64,000 nucleotides of DNA, from contig CBHWDO010000002.1 in the NCBI GenBank assembly GCA_966112615.1, positions 434,001 to 498,000 of the forward strand, in the 5' to 3' direction. Of the stretch, positions 35,641-43,941 are shown piece after piece. Made by a program: the position numbers and the translations under genes. A model generated the notes under the pieces. That model made no database searches and was not told the DNA's origin. It saw nothing but the letters and a program-made list of their open reading frames with translations. This stretch comes from Flavitalea sp966112615. Its GTDB lineage: Bacteria; Bacteroidota; Bacteroidia; Chitinophagales; Chitinophagaceae. Every line of letters begins with the position of its first letter. Position 1 is the first letter of the stretch.

Positions 35641-36232
35641 TTAAGAGTACAGCACCGAAACGAGATCCAATGATATACGATGGTTAACTGCTTTGCTTTT
35701 ATATTGAGATGGGGTAGTGCCCAATATTTTTTTGAACTGGGCCGACAAATGATGCACACTGCTAAAGCCGGTTTCAAAGGCAAATCTCGCTTAATGATAG
35801 CTCATCATAAACCATTAATTCCTTTACTTTCTCCAGTCTCTGCAATAAGAAATATCGTTCAATAGTTATGCCTTCGGATTTAGAGAATAACTCGCTTAAA
35901 TAGGTAAAGTCATACGAAAGCTTCGAAGAGATATAACCTGAAAGCTTGAATCGTTGGCTTTCATAGCCTAAGGAAAGGTATTCAATTACTGTTGACTTCA
36001 CCTCTTCCGTGAGACGCTTAACCCTGCTTTCAATGATTTCCAACCCCACCTGATTTAGTCTTTTACTTAACTCATCCTGTATAAATCCCGGGAGTTTTTC
36101 CTTCACTAATATTTTGCCGGCACTTACGACTGCTTCTACTTCAATTGAATTTAAAATTTCAGTCACTATCAAAATGCATCTTCGGCAAACCATATTCTTT
36201 ACATGATAAGTATGCGTCTGAGTCTGAGTCAT
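35641..36232 (-). pseudogene. HMA-domain AraC regulator, frameshifted
   Basis: A ~195-residue protein typical of Bacteroidota metal loci: an N-terminal heavy-metal-associated-like domain with Cys-x-x-Cys (HVKNMVCRRCILIV, residues 8-21) and a C-terminal AraC helix-turn-helix. The frame breaks near 35778-35786: the first frame ends as LSLSEICL then stop, while the next continues as AFETGFSSVHHLSAQF to the TAA at 35641. Removing one T from GAGATTTGCC restores the family-like SEIAFETGF. It is either a true pseudogene or a sequencing error in one base. Relatives often lie beside copper P-type ATPases; none is in the window. Confidence 0.75.
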
Positions 36233-36393
36233 ATTTAGAATTGATTGATTAGAAAGGATACAATACTTATTAATCTTACAGCCATTAATAATAAAAGAAT
36301 AAACAGGAGTTGTTTTTCCAATTTGAGGATAGAAAGAAATGATTTCATGTTGGTTATTTTGTGAGCACAAAAGAACAACAGGATCTTTCTTTG

Positions 36394-36433
36394 GGCTTGA
36401 ATAAACTAGCTACCGGCTTGAATAAACTGGCTA
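36394..36433. promoter_or_regulatory. Two 19-bp direct repeats, 21-bp period
   Basis: GGCTTGAATAAACTAGCTA (36394-36412) and GGCTTGAATAAACTGGCTA (36415-36433) differ by one base and start 21 bp apart, two helical turns. They lie between two AraC-family genes, about 160 bp upstream of the HMA-AraC start. AraC-type regulators bind such direct repeats. Confidence 0.55.
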
Positions 36434-36448
36434 TTTTTCAATTCCGGA

Positions 36449-37222
36449 CTAAAAATCCTGGAAGAAATCAATATGAAAGAATTGTTTAAAAGCCGCATAT
36501 GAAGAGGGTTGTGCGCCGAACATTTGGAGAAAGGTCCTGGAAAAATGTGCCGGATCAGAAAAGCCAGCTTCATATGCTGCTTCCTTGGATGACTTCCCTT
36601 CTACAAATGCCTGAGTCGCCGCGGCGAGCCTCAACCATAAAATATATTGGCGTAATGTTGCACCTACTTGCTCTTTAAATAAATGAAGGAAGCGGTGTTC
36701 TGAAAGGTGTACTTCGGTAGCAAGGGCTGATGCCGAGAAATTCTGGTGAATATTTTTCCTGATGGTAGTGATGGTCTGTTGTATCCGCTCATCCAATGGT
36801 ATGACTATGTGTTTTCCTCCCAGTAAGTGATTGTACAGTGCTTCGGTAATATCATGAAAGCATTTGCCTGTCTTAATTATTTCTTCTTTGGTGAATTGTA
36901 ATATGTCCATTGCAGGTTTAATCTCCTGGGCCTTGAAGAATCGGGCTGGTCTGTTTTCAAATATTTGTTCCTGAATTTTCTTGCCCTTACCTGCATCGGG
37001 GATAATACAGGTGGTGACCTGCCATCCTGCAAAGTCTTTAATACCATGAGCAACATTTGAGTTGATCAGAACTCCTTCTGCTTTCTGCCATCCTGTTTCT
37101 TCAGTCCATACTGAAAAAGGCTGTCCATCCAGTGAGCAGGTAAATTGCAACACTGCATGGCTATGAACATCGGCAACAAGGTGCTGAGATGCAAGCATCA
37201 TCCTGGTAGGACTTATATACAT
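36449..37222 (-). CDS. AraC-family regulator with cupin-like sensor
   Basis: A 257-residue regulator. The N-terminal half is a cupin-like domain (HSHAVLQFTCSLDG, VLINSNVAHGI); the C-terminal ~100 residues hold two helix-turn-helices, the second with SSKEAAYEAGFSDPAHFSRTF, and the conserved SSYAAFK end. ATG 37222 is chosen; TTG 37237 would add five residues. It is divergent from the Cys-rich peptide gene, with 157 bp between the starts, so it is the natural candidate to control that gene. Confidence 0.87.
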   Translation of the reverse strand: MYISPTRMMLASQHLVADVHSHAVLQFTCSLDGQPFSVWTEETGWQKAEGVLINSNVAHGIKDFAGWQVTTCIIPDAGKGKKIQEQIFENRPARFFKAQEIKPAMDILQFTKEEIIKTGKCFHDITEALYNHLLGGKHIVIPLDERIQQTITTIRKNIHQNFSASALATEVHLSEHRFLHLFKEQVGATLRQYILWLRLAAATQAFVEGKSSKEAAYEAGFSDPAHFSRTFLQMFGAQPSSYAAFKQFFHIDFFQDF

Positions 37223-37331
37223 GGATGCTTTTATCAACCTGGTACTATTTAGTTGACGTAAAAATATGTTTTTCCGTGAATCTTATAAATCATACTCCTC
37301 ATAGTGTAACAGAGTAGCGCAAACACCGAAG

Positions 37332-37339
37332 TAGTTTTG
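37332..37339 (+). promoter_or_regulatory. -7 element TAGTTTTG for the Cys-rich peptide gene
   Basis: An exact TAnnTTTG match 40 bases upstream of the ATG at 37380. The -33 region is poor, which would suit a promoter that needs an activator such as the divergent AraC protein. Confidence 0.5.
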
Positions 37340-37379
37340 CACTGTCAAATAAATTAATCAAAAACAAAAACTTTAGACA

Positions 37380-37493
37380 ATGGAAAATTCAAACAAATGC
37401 AACTGCGGAACAACTTCTCATTCAATCGTATGCACCTGTGGTGATGCCTGTCCTGGTGCTTCCTGCACCTGTGGTTGCAACTGCTGCGCTTAA
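37380..37493 (+). CDS. 37-residue Cys-rich (metallothionein-like) peptide
   Basis: A very short gene: 37 residues with ten cysteines, starting MENSNKCNCGTT and continuing with CTCGDACPGASCTCGCNCC before a final Ala. The CxC, CGxxC and CC spacing is what soft-metal thiolate clusters use, so Cu(I) or Zn(II) buffering is the likeliest role. A precursor peptide for a modified product is an alternative, because an acyltransferase-like gene follows. It is preceded by a TAnnTTTG box and followed within seven bases by a terminator-like hairpin. No signal peptide. Confidence 0.7.
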   Translation: MENSNKCNCGTTSHSIVCTCGDACPGASCTCGCNCCA

Positions 37494-37499
37494 TCAATT

Positions 37500-37528
37500 A
37501 AGGGAAGCAATTCATTTGCTTCCCTTTT
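37500..37528 (+). terminator. Hairpin between the Cys-rich peptide and GNAT genes
   Basis: An 11-bp perfect stem AAGGGAAGCAA/TTGCTTCCCTT around TTCAT, ending in a short T-rich tail. As it lies between two same-strand genes it may be an attenuator, giving much more peptide mRNA than downstream mRNA. Confidence 0.75.
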
Positions 37529-37551
37529 CTAAAAACCTTAATCTATTAAAT

Positions 37552-38199
37552 ATGTCACTTTATACCTTGTCAAAAAATGATCATATTCCATTCTTAAAGC
37601 CACTTAAAGGGTTGCGATTTGAGGAAAGCACAGATATAACATTGCTTTCTATGATGTCGGAAAGTTCAGAGCTGGAAGTTATAAAGAGACTTGCAAATGA
37701 TCATCTTGCTTTTGTTGCCTTCCTGGATGATGTGCCTGCGGCTTTCGGATGGATGGCTCGTGGTAAAGCAAGGATTGGTGAGCTGAACCATGATTTGATT
37801 TTACCCATTCGAAATCTTTATTTATGGAATTTCAAAACTCTTCCTTCCTTTCGGGGTAAAAATATTTATCCTCTACTGCTTCAATATATACTTAAATATG
37901 AAGCTGAAAAGGCTGACCGTTTCTGGATAATTCATGCACCTGAAAATAATTCTTCATTGAGAGGCATCCGTAAAGCGGGCTTCAGGTATGCAGGCAAATT
38001 GATTCTTTCTCAAAAGAATATTCCCACACTCAAATATGATAATGTATCATCCCATGAAATTGATCTTATTCAATTTATGGGAATTGAAATATCTGAACAT
38101 GTAAATGAAGGATGTTGGGGTTGCCATAGTCCATATGTAAAGAACAAACCCGTATCCTGCTGCTGCAGCGAAGCAGGTGAACTGTGTAATTCACTTTAA
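37552..38199 (+). CDS. GNAT-like acyltransferase with Cys-rich tail
   Basis: A 215-residue protein. The GNAT fold shows as LYLWNFKTLPSFRGKNIYPL (acetyl-CoA site, about 98-117) and HAPENNSSLRGIRKAGF. The last 35 residues are unusual: EGCWGCHSPY, then VSCCCSEAGELC, giving six cysteines outside the catalytic fold. This tail could bind the same metal as the neighbouring peptide, or mark a redox- or metal-controlled enzyme. The start is ATG 37552: upstream codons overlap the Cys-rich peptide gene in another frame. Likely co-transcribed with the peptide gene through the intervening hairpin. Confidence 0.7.
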   Translation: MSLYTLSKNDHIPFLKPLKGLRFEESTDITLLSMMSESSELEVIKRLANDHLAFVAFLDDVPAAFGWMARGKARIGELNHDLILPIRNLYLWNFKTLPSFRGKNIYPLLLQYILKYEAEKADRFWIIHAPENNSSLRGIRKAGFRYAGKLILSQKNIPTLKYDNVSSHEIDLIQFMGIEISEHVNEGCWGCHSPYVKNKPVSCCCSEAGELCNSL

Positions 38200-38227
38200 T
38201 CATTAATTCATAAACAACTTTTAATAA

Positions 38228-38258
38228 CGGCAAAACTGCCGAAGGGCAATCTATTGCC
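38228..38258. promoter_or_regulatory. Two adjacent perfect dyads before the outer-membrane protein gene
   Basis: CGGCA-AAAC-TGCCG (38228-38241) and GGCAAT-CT-ATTGCC (38245-38258) lie three bases apart, 18 bases before the ATG at 38276. There is no T run, so an operator pair or mRNA leader structure is likelier than a terminator. Confidence 0.5.
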
Positions 38259-38275
38259 ATCATCAAACTACTATC

Positions 38276-40672
38276 ATGAAAAAGATCTTCATTTTATTAT
38301 TTTCTCAATTGATTTTTTTATCAGTAATACATGCTCAAACTATTCACGGAAAAGTATTTGATCAACAAGGGGAGGCCTTGAATGGGGCAACAGTATCACT
38401 TTTAAAGATGAAAGACAGTTCTCTGATCAAATTTGATCTTACAAAAAATGGATTATTTGAATTCACACCTCCTGCTATTGATAGCTTTCTTGTCAGTATT
38501 AGTTATGTTGGTTTTGAAACACTGTATTCCACTCCAATTAATTATTTGGGCAGATCTATTGAATTGCCTCATTTTAAATTAAATAAATCATCATCAGTTT
38601 TGCAGGGAGTGGTAGTTAAAGCCAGGAAGCCAATGGTAGAAGCCAGGGCCGATAAAATGATCCTTAACGTGGAAGGCACCATCAACAGTACCGGAACAGA
38701 TGCATTGGAGCTGCTTCGAAAATCCCCTGGAGTTGCCATTGATAAAGATGATCAATTAAGCCTTCATGGAAAGAATGGCGTGCAGGTATTCATCGACGGA
38801 AGACCATCTCCCTTAAGTGCCCAGGATCTAACAAATTATTTAAAATCTCTTTCTTCATCACAAATTGAAGCTATTGAGATCATTGATAATCCTTCTTCGA
38901 AGTATGAAGCTTCAGGAACTGCCGGTATCATCAATATCAGGTTGAAGAAAAACAAGGCAAAGGGTTTCAATGGATCATTAAGTGCAGGTGTCAGTATCAG
39001 CAGGAATGTAAGAACAGATGATGGATTTTCCATCAATTATAAAACCAATAAGCTTAACCTGTTTGGATCTTATAATGGTGCATATGGAAAAACTGGTATG
39101 GACTTTAACTTGTATAGAACTCTAAAAGACACAAGTTTTGATCAGCACAGCAAACTTATTTTCAATAAAGTCAACCATTCTTTTAAAACTGGTATTGATT
39201 ATTCCATCAATAATAAAAATTCTATTGGTCTGACGGTAAATGGAAGTTTGGCTTCACCAACTCTTGAAAATATAAGTATAACACCCATAATTGATAACAA
39301 TACAGGAAAAATTCAGAAGGTACTGGATGCAGCAAATTATAACAAGATGCGCAATGATAATATAAATGCTAATCTGAATTTTTTGTTTAAAGACAGTACA
39401 GGCAAAAGTCTTTCTATTAATGGTGATTATGGATATTATGCTTTAGATCAGGATCAATGGCAACCTAATACTTTCCTGGATGCTGAAGGAAAGACAGTAC
39501 TTGGTCAGAAAAATTACAGGATAAAAAGTCCAACACGCATTGATATATATGCACTGAAAGCTGACTGGGAACAGAAGTTAGGTAAGGGTCAGCTGGGAAT
39601 TGGAGGTAAATTTGGATATGTAGTTACTGATAATCAGTATGACCTTTTTATGGAAATTGGCGGAGTTGAAAAGCCTGACACTGCTGCAAGTAATTCCTTT
39701 AAGTATGTTGAAAATGTAAATGCTTTATATGTAAGTTATTCAAGGTCGTGGAAAGGTGTTTCTATCCAGGGTGGTGTTCGCGCTGAGCAAACAAATGTTG
39801 ATGCAGGACTGAATGGCTGGAAATCTTACCTTGATTTCTTCCCGAGTGCTTCATTGACTTTTGCTCCTAAATCTGATAACCAGTTAATTTTATCTTATAG
39901 TCGTCGCATTGATCGACCGGTTTACAAGGATCTGAATCCATTCGAGTATCGTATCAATGAATACACATTCCATAAAGGAAGTACTGATCTTCGCCCGCAA
40001 TATAGTAACACCATAAGTTTGAAACATACTTACAAATTCCGATTAAATACAACATTAAGTTACAGTCATGTTGATGATGTGTTTGGGCAGATCGTTGATA
40101 CAGCGGATGGAACCAAAGGGTTTCTTTCAAACAGGAATCTTGCTACACAGAATATAACCAGTCTTAATATCAGTTATCCATTTCAATATAAAGCCTACAG
40201 TTTATTTGTAAATGTGAATGGATATCATTCGAAATTCAAAGCTAATTATGGGAAAGATCGTAGTGTTGATATGAAAGTTTGGGCTGCCAATATTTTTCTT
40301 CAGAATAGTGTTCGGTTTGGCAAGGGGTGGAATGCTGAGTTGAGTGGATTTTATACCACTCCATCTATTTGGCAGGGAAGTATGAGATCATCCTCAATCT
40401 GGAGTGCAGATATTGGCTTGCAAAAGCAGGTGATCAAGGGGAAAGGAACAATTAAAGCTTCAGTAAGTGATGTCTTTAATTCATTGAAATGGACTGCGAG
40501 CTCAGATTTCGCTGGGCAAAAGATCTATGTTAGCGGTAAGCAGGAATCCAGGCAGTTTAAGTTAAGTTTTCAATATCGTTTTGGAAATGCAAGTAATAAA
40601 TCAAACAGGCAAAATTCAGGAGGTTCGGAGGAAGAAAGCAGGAGAGTGCAAAGTGCAGGTTTAAACCAGTAA
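38276..40672 (+). CDS. Outer-membrane beta-barrel family protein (TonB-receptor-like)
   Basis: A 798-residue outer-membrane protein. A signal peptide (to about residue 20, VIHAQ) precedes a carboxypeptidase-regulatory-like domain (TIHGKVFDQQGEALNGATVS), a plug-like region (ELLRKSPGVAIDKDDQLSLHGKN in outline) and a long barrel with many aromatic-ended strands, plus a low-complexity Ser/Asn/Glu tail. This is the outer_membrane_beta-barrel_3 layout, which often lacks a clear TonB box. Ligand unknown; neighbours suggest metal or a thiol-containing compound. Paired dyads precede it and a strong terminator follows. Confidence 0.85.
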   Translation: MKKIFILLFSQLIFLSVIHAQTIHGKVFDQQGEALNGATVSLLKMKDSSLIKFDLTKNGLFEFTPPAIDSFLVSISYVGFETLYSTPINYLGRSIELPHFKLNKSSSVLQGVVVKARKPMVEARADKMILNVEGTINSTGTDALELLRKSPGVAIDKDDQLSLHGKNGVQVFIDGRPSPLSAQDLTNYLKSLSSSQIEAIEIIDNPSSKYEASGTAGIINIRLKKNKAKGFNGSLSAGVSISRNVRTDDGFSINYKTNKLNLFGSYNGAYGKTGMDFNLYRTLKDTSFDQHSKLIFNKVNHSFKTGIDYSINNKNSIGLTVNGSLASPTLENISITPIIDNNTGKIQKVLDAANYNKMRNDNINANLNFLFKDSTGKSLSINGDYGYYALDQDQWQPNTFLDAEGKTVLGQKNYRIKSPTRIDIYALKADWEQKLGKGQLGIGGKFGYVVTDNQYDLFMEIGGVEKPDTAASNSFKYVENVNALYVSYSRSWKGVSIQGGVRAEQTNVDAGLNGWKSYLDFFPSASLTFAPKSDNQLILSYSRRIDRPVYKDLNPFEYRINEYTFHKGSTDLRPQYSNTISLKHTYKFRLNTTLSYSHVDDVFGQIVDTADGTKGFLSNRNLATQNITSLNISYPFQYKAYSLFVNVNGYHSKFKANYGKDRSVDMKVWAANIFLQNSVRFGKGWNAELSGFYTTPSIWQGSMRSSSIWSADIGLQKQVIKGKGTIKASVSDVFNSLKWTASSDFAGQKIYVSGKQESRQFKLSFQYRFGNASNKSNRQNSGGSEEESRRVQSAGLNQ

Positions 40673-40678
40673 ACTTTT

Positions 40679-40718
40679 AGAAATGCGGAATAGAATCTTA
40701 TTCCGCATTTCTTTTTTT
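40679..40718 (+). terminator. Bidirectional terminator between barrel protein and ClC genes
   Basis: A perfect 14-bp stem AGAAATGCGGAATA/TATTCCGCATTTCT around GAATCT, then seven T. The ClC stop codon lies at the edge of the loop, so the same hairpin serves both convergent genes. Confidence 0.9.
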
Positions 40719-41972
40719 CAATAAATTATATTTAGATACTGCAATTCTTTGTGAACTATAAATTCCTGTATGGCCACTGAAATAATAAGCGGTAAAACAG
40801 GCTATTGCGTAATAAACAATGTTTTCCGATCCGAATAATTCAATCCCCATCAATGTGCAGGCAAGGGGAGTATTGGTGGCTCCTGCGAAAACTGCAATAA
40901 AACCTAATCCTGCAAAAAGATCTACCGGAGCTTCTCCAAGTGTTGCAAGGGTGTTGCCTAAAGTAGCGCCTACAAAGAAAAGCGGTGTTACTTCTCCACC
41001 TTTAAAACCCATACCCAATGTTATGGCTGTTAGTAATAATTTCCAGAACCAACTCCAGTTATCAGAACCATTGGGAGAAAAAGCTGAAATAATACTTACA
41101 CCATTTCCAGGATTTGTTACACCCAGCCCGAGATAATCAAAACTGCCTAAAGTATAACTGATTCCAATTAACAAAAAAGCACCTATTACCGGAATGAACC
41201 ATTTGTTATGAATGTATTTGTTGGCTGTTGCTTTTATTTTATGCGATAAACTGGCAAACATAAAACTGGCTAATCCAAATGAGATTCCTGCGATGATCAC
41301 TTTTAAAAGTAGGATAGGCTCAAGACCTTCATTGAAATTGACCTGGTATTTGGTATGATGAATTCCATATAAAGTGCAGGTATAATCTGCCAGCAGGCTT
41401 GCAATCAGGCATGGTATAAGGGCTTCATACTTTATTTTACCAATCGCAAGAACTTCCAGTGCTAAGATGGCTCCTGTTACCGGTGTTCCAAATACAGCTC
41501 CGAAGCCGGCTGCCATCCCGCACATCAATAGAATACTTCGGTCGGATTGCTTCAATCCAAACCATTTTGAACACTGTGCAGATATGCTTCCTCCCATCTG
41601 GACGGCTGTGCCTTCCCTGCCTGCAGATCCTCCAAATAAATGAGTGATTATAGTGGAGATCAGAACCAATGGAGCCATTCTGGCTGGGATTCCACCCCCT
41701 GGCTCATGGATCTCATCCATGATCAGGTTATTTCCCGCTTCCGAATTCTTTCCAAGGTATTTATACAATGCAGCAATGATGATCCCTGCAAGGGGAAGTA
41801 AAAAAATCAACCAAAGGTTATTCCATCTTATTTCTGTCACAACATCCAATAGCCATAAGAATAATGCTACCAGGGATCCTGTGATAATGGAGACTGGAAG
41901 AATGAGTGCGGTCCAGTAAAGCAGTTTCTTGGCTATTTTCAGCTGTTCCAGTGAGTATTTATTCTTGTACAT
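40698..41972 (-). CDS. ClC-family chloride channel or H+/Cl- antiporter
   Basis: A ~424-residue polytopic membrane protein. ClC selectivity motifs are recognisable: EPGGGIPARMAPL (in place of GSGIP), GSAGREGTAVQMG (the GREGP helix, with the gating-type Glu) and GFKGGEVTPLFFVGAT near the C-terminal third. No CBS domains. The frame is open to 42020; ATG 41972 puts about 16 residues ahead of the first helix, but ATG 42005 or 42020 cannot be excluded. Whether it is a channel or an antiporter cannot be told here. Confidence 0.88.
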   Translation of the reverse strand: MYKNKYSLEQLKIAKKLLYWTALILPVSIITGSLVALFLWLLDVVTEIRWNNLWLIFLLPLAGIIIAALYKYLGKNSEAGNNLIMDEIHEPGGGIPARMAPLVLISTIITHLFGGSAGREGTAVQMGGSISAQCSKWFGLKQSDRSILLMCGMAAGFGAVFGTPVTGAILALEVLAIGKIKYEALIPCLIASLLADYTCTLYGIHHTKYQVNFNEGLEPILLLKVIIAGISFGLASFMFASLSHKIKATANKYIHNKWFIPVIGAFLLIGISYTLGSFDYLGLGVTNPGNGVSIISAFSPNGSDNWSWFWKLLLTAITLGMGFKGGEVTPLFFVGATLGNTLATLGEAPVDLFAGLGFIAVFAGATNTPLACTLMGIELFGSENIVYYAIACFTAYYFSGHTGIYSSQRIAVSKYNLLKKRNAE

Positions 41973-42304
41973 CCTACAAATAATTTTAAGTGGAATGAAT
42001 TCCATATTTGTAGGCGCCATTAGCTCTTTCGAGCGGTTGGGTCAGGAAGACACCATTTCCCGTGAGGTTCAAAAATAATCCATTTTTCTTCATCAATTAA
42101 AATCTCTACAAAACCTCTCATTACTTGCAGGTACTGCCACAGAATCGACATCCAGGATGGCCGTATCAATATACTCGATGTTCGTAAGCTTTCGAAGATG
42201 GTCAATTGATCAGTTTAAATATGCAATTCATCATTTCAGTAGCTATATAATTTATCTGAAATTCAACAAGCTATCTTCAGGTATTTGAATCGAAATTCCT
42301 GAAC

Positions 42305-43408
42305 ATGCGTTTTCTACTTACTGTTATTGCCGTCATAGCCATTGTAAATGTTAGCGGACAGAAATCATTGCTAAGATCTCTCGATAGCCTGACGGATATT
42401 TATGAAAAAAATGGATATAGTGGTGTTGTCAGAGTGGCGAATGGCGATCGGCTGATTTTCGAAAAAGGCTACGGATCTGCCAATATAGACAAGGGAATTC
42501 AAAACAAACCATCTACACTTTTTCTTACTGAGTCAGTTGGAAAAATGTTTACTGCAACCGCAATAATGCAGCTGGTTGAAAAGAAAAAACTTTATTTGAA
42601 TACTTCCTTGAAACACCTGTTGCCGGAAGTGCAAATAAAAGGTGCTGATAAAATTCAAGTTCATCATTTATTGAATCATACTTCAGGGCTTGAAAGTCCA
42701 TGGGATCACCCTGACTGGAACTTTAAGAAACAATACACGCGAAGTGAGATCAGGAAGATTATTGAAGAAGTTCCTTTGGCATTTGATTCAGCAGGAACGA
42801 GAATGAATTATAGCAACTCAGGATATATCCTATTATCATGGATAGTTGAGAGAGTCTCAGGAATGAGTTTTGATCGATATCTCAAAAAGAATATTTTCAT
42901 TCCATCTGGTATGACTGTTACGAGGCATCTTAATGATACATTGATGCCAGTTAATAATGGCGCTCAACCATATCGGATCATAAGTTCGCGTACTCATTTT
43001 ATCATGAATGAAAAGATTGGATTTAAGGCCTCAGGAGCCGGAGGTTGGTTGTCAGATGCAAGAGACCTCCAAATGTTCATGAGTGCATTGAGCAGTGGTA
43101 AATTGATCAGCCTTCCTTCATTGAAAATCATGCAAACTGCAAATCATACAAAACCTTCCGATAATTCATGGAGGTTTTATGGATATGGTTTAGATACTTA
43201 TTCATCTGTAGTTATTCCAGGTGTTGAGCTGTATGGTCATAATGGAGGAGGAGCAGGATTTAATGTTGATGTTTTTGCAGATGCCAATTCAAATTATATA
43301 GTTAGTAACTGTACCAATCAGTTTATGGATAGCCGACCCAATATGCAAATTATTTCAGGTTATTGGTTGGTCAGCCTCTGGAGAAAATTGATTAATCATT
43401 GGTGGTGA
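42305..43408 (+). CDS. Exported serine hydrolase (class C beta-lactamase family)
   Basis: A 367-residue beta-lactamase/DD-peptidase-fold protein with a signal peptide (to about residue 18). The catalytic SxxK is S77-V-G-K80 and the YxN triad Y169-S-N171; the late HNGGGAG stands for the KTG box. Most relatives in this phylum are esterases or peptidases of unknown substrate rather than resistance enzymes. The stop overlaps the next small gene, which looks like the TPR tail that many homologues carry in the same chain. Confidence 0.85.
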   Translation: MRFLLTVIAVIAIVNVSGQKSLLRSLDSLTDIYEKNGYSGVVRVANGDRLIFEKGYGSANIDKGIQNKPSTLFLTESVGKMFTATAIMQLVEKKKLYLNTSLKHLLPEVQIKGADKIQVHHLLNHTSGLESPWDHPDWNFKKQYTRSEIRKIIEEVPLAFDSAGTRMNYSNSGYILLSWIVERVSGMSFDRYLKKNIFIPSGMTVTRHLNDTLMPVNNGAQPYRIISSRTHFIMNEKIGFKASGAGGWLSDARDLQMFMSALSSGKLISLPSLKIMQTANHTKPSDNSWRFYGYGLDTYSSVVIPGVELYGHNGGGAGFNVDVFADANSNYIVSNCTNQFMDSRPNMQIISGYWLVSLWRKLINHWW

Positions 43409-43758
43409 AATTATTTGATGTAATTGAAGATAAGGGACTGAATTATTTTTTAAGTAATACTGAAGTTATTCTTAAACAGCTGGATGTTTCTTTAGATCCA
43501 GGTGTACAAGCCCAGTTGGGTGATGCTTATCTTGATATGAAGGATCATACCTCCTGGGAAATGGTAATGAAATGGGGTGTTGAAAAAATGCCCGGGGATC
43601 CAATGTCATTTGTTATATATGCCGATGGACTTGTTAAGTTAAACCGTAAGCCGGAAGCAATAAAGGTATTCGAGGAAGCTATTTCTTTAGCGATAAAACA
43701 TAAACAACAGGGGCCGCTTGAGTATGCTGAAAGTCGTTTAAAGAGTTTAGGCAATTAA
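43402..43758 (+). CDS. TPR-like small protein, probably the split tail of the serine hydrolase
   Basis: About 118 residues with two TPR-like helix pairs (QLGDAYLDMKDHTSWEM, then IYADGLVKLNRKPEAIKVF and EEAISLAIKHKQ). It has no signal peptide or ATG and starts at GTG inside the last codons of the exported serine hydrolase. Many serine hydrolases of this family have such repeats at their C-terminus, so a frameshift near 43390-43405 is a simple explanation; real coupled translation of a separate protein is the alternative. Confidence 0.55.
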   Translation: MVKLFDVIEDKGLNYFLSNTEVILKQLDVSLDPGVQAQLGDAYLDMKDHTSWEMVMKWGVEKMPGDPMSFVIYADGLVKLNRKPEAIKVFEEAISLAIKHKQQGPLEYAESRLKSLGN

Positions 43759-43941
43759 AACTCCTTAATTTTTCTTCTGCTAAAGATCTCACGCAACAAT
43801 TCCTCATCATTAACTGTCAGCGCAACTAAAAAAAATATTTTTTAAAAAAAATTCATCATCGCCTCACACATAGAATTTAAAAACAGTATTAGATAAGGAC
43901 GGCCGTCGCAATCATTCGTTAATCAATAACTAGTAAAAAAC

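Noticed and set aside
42020..42205. Minus-strand 61-codon frame whose stop overlaps an ATG of the ClC gene (TAATG)
   Set aside because: The overlap suggests coupling, but the peptide shows no recognisable features. A second frame on the same strand also reads plausibly for 35 codons (IEYIDTAILDVDSVAV), so this may be a gene remnant. Not supported enough to list.
36449..43758. Toxin-antitoxin or phage-defence island around the AraC genes
   Set aside because: No nuclease, helicase, toxin-like or TIR/SIR2-type domain was read; the genes are regulatory, envelope and transport in type.
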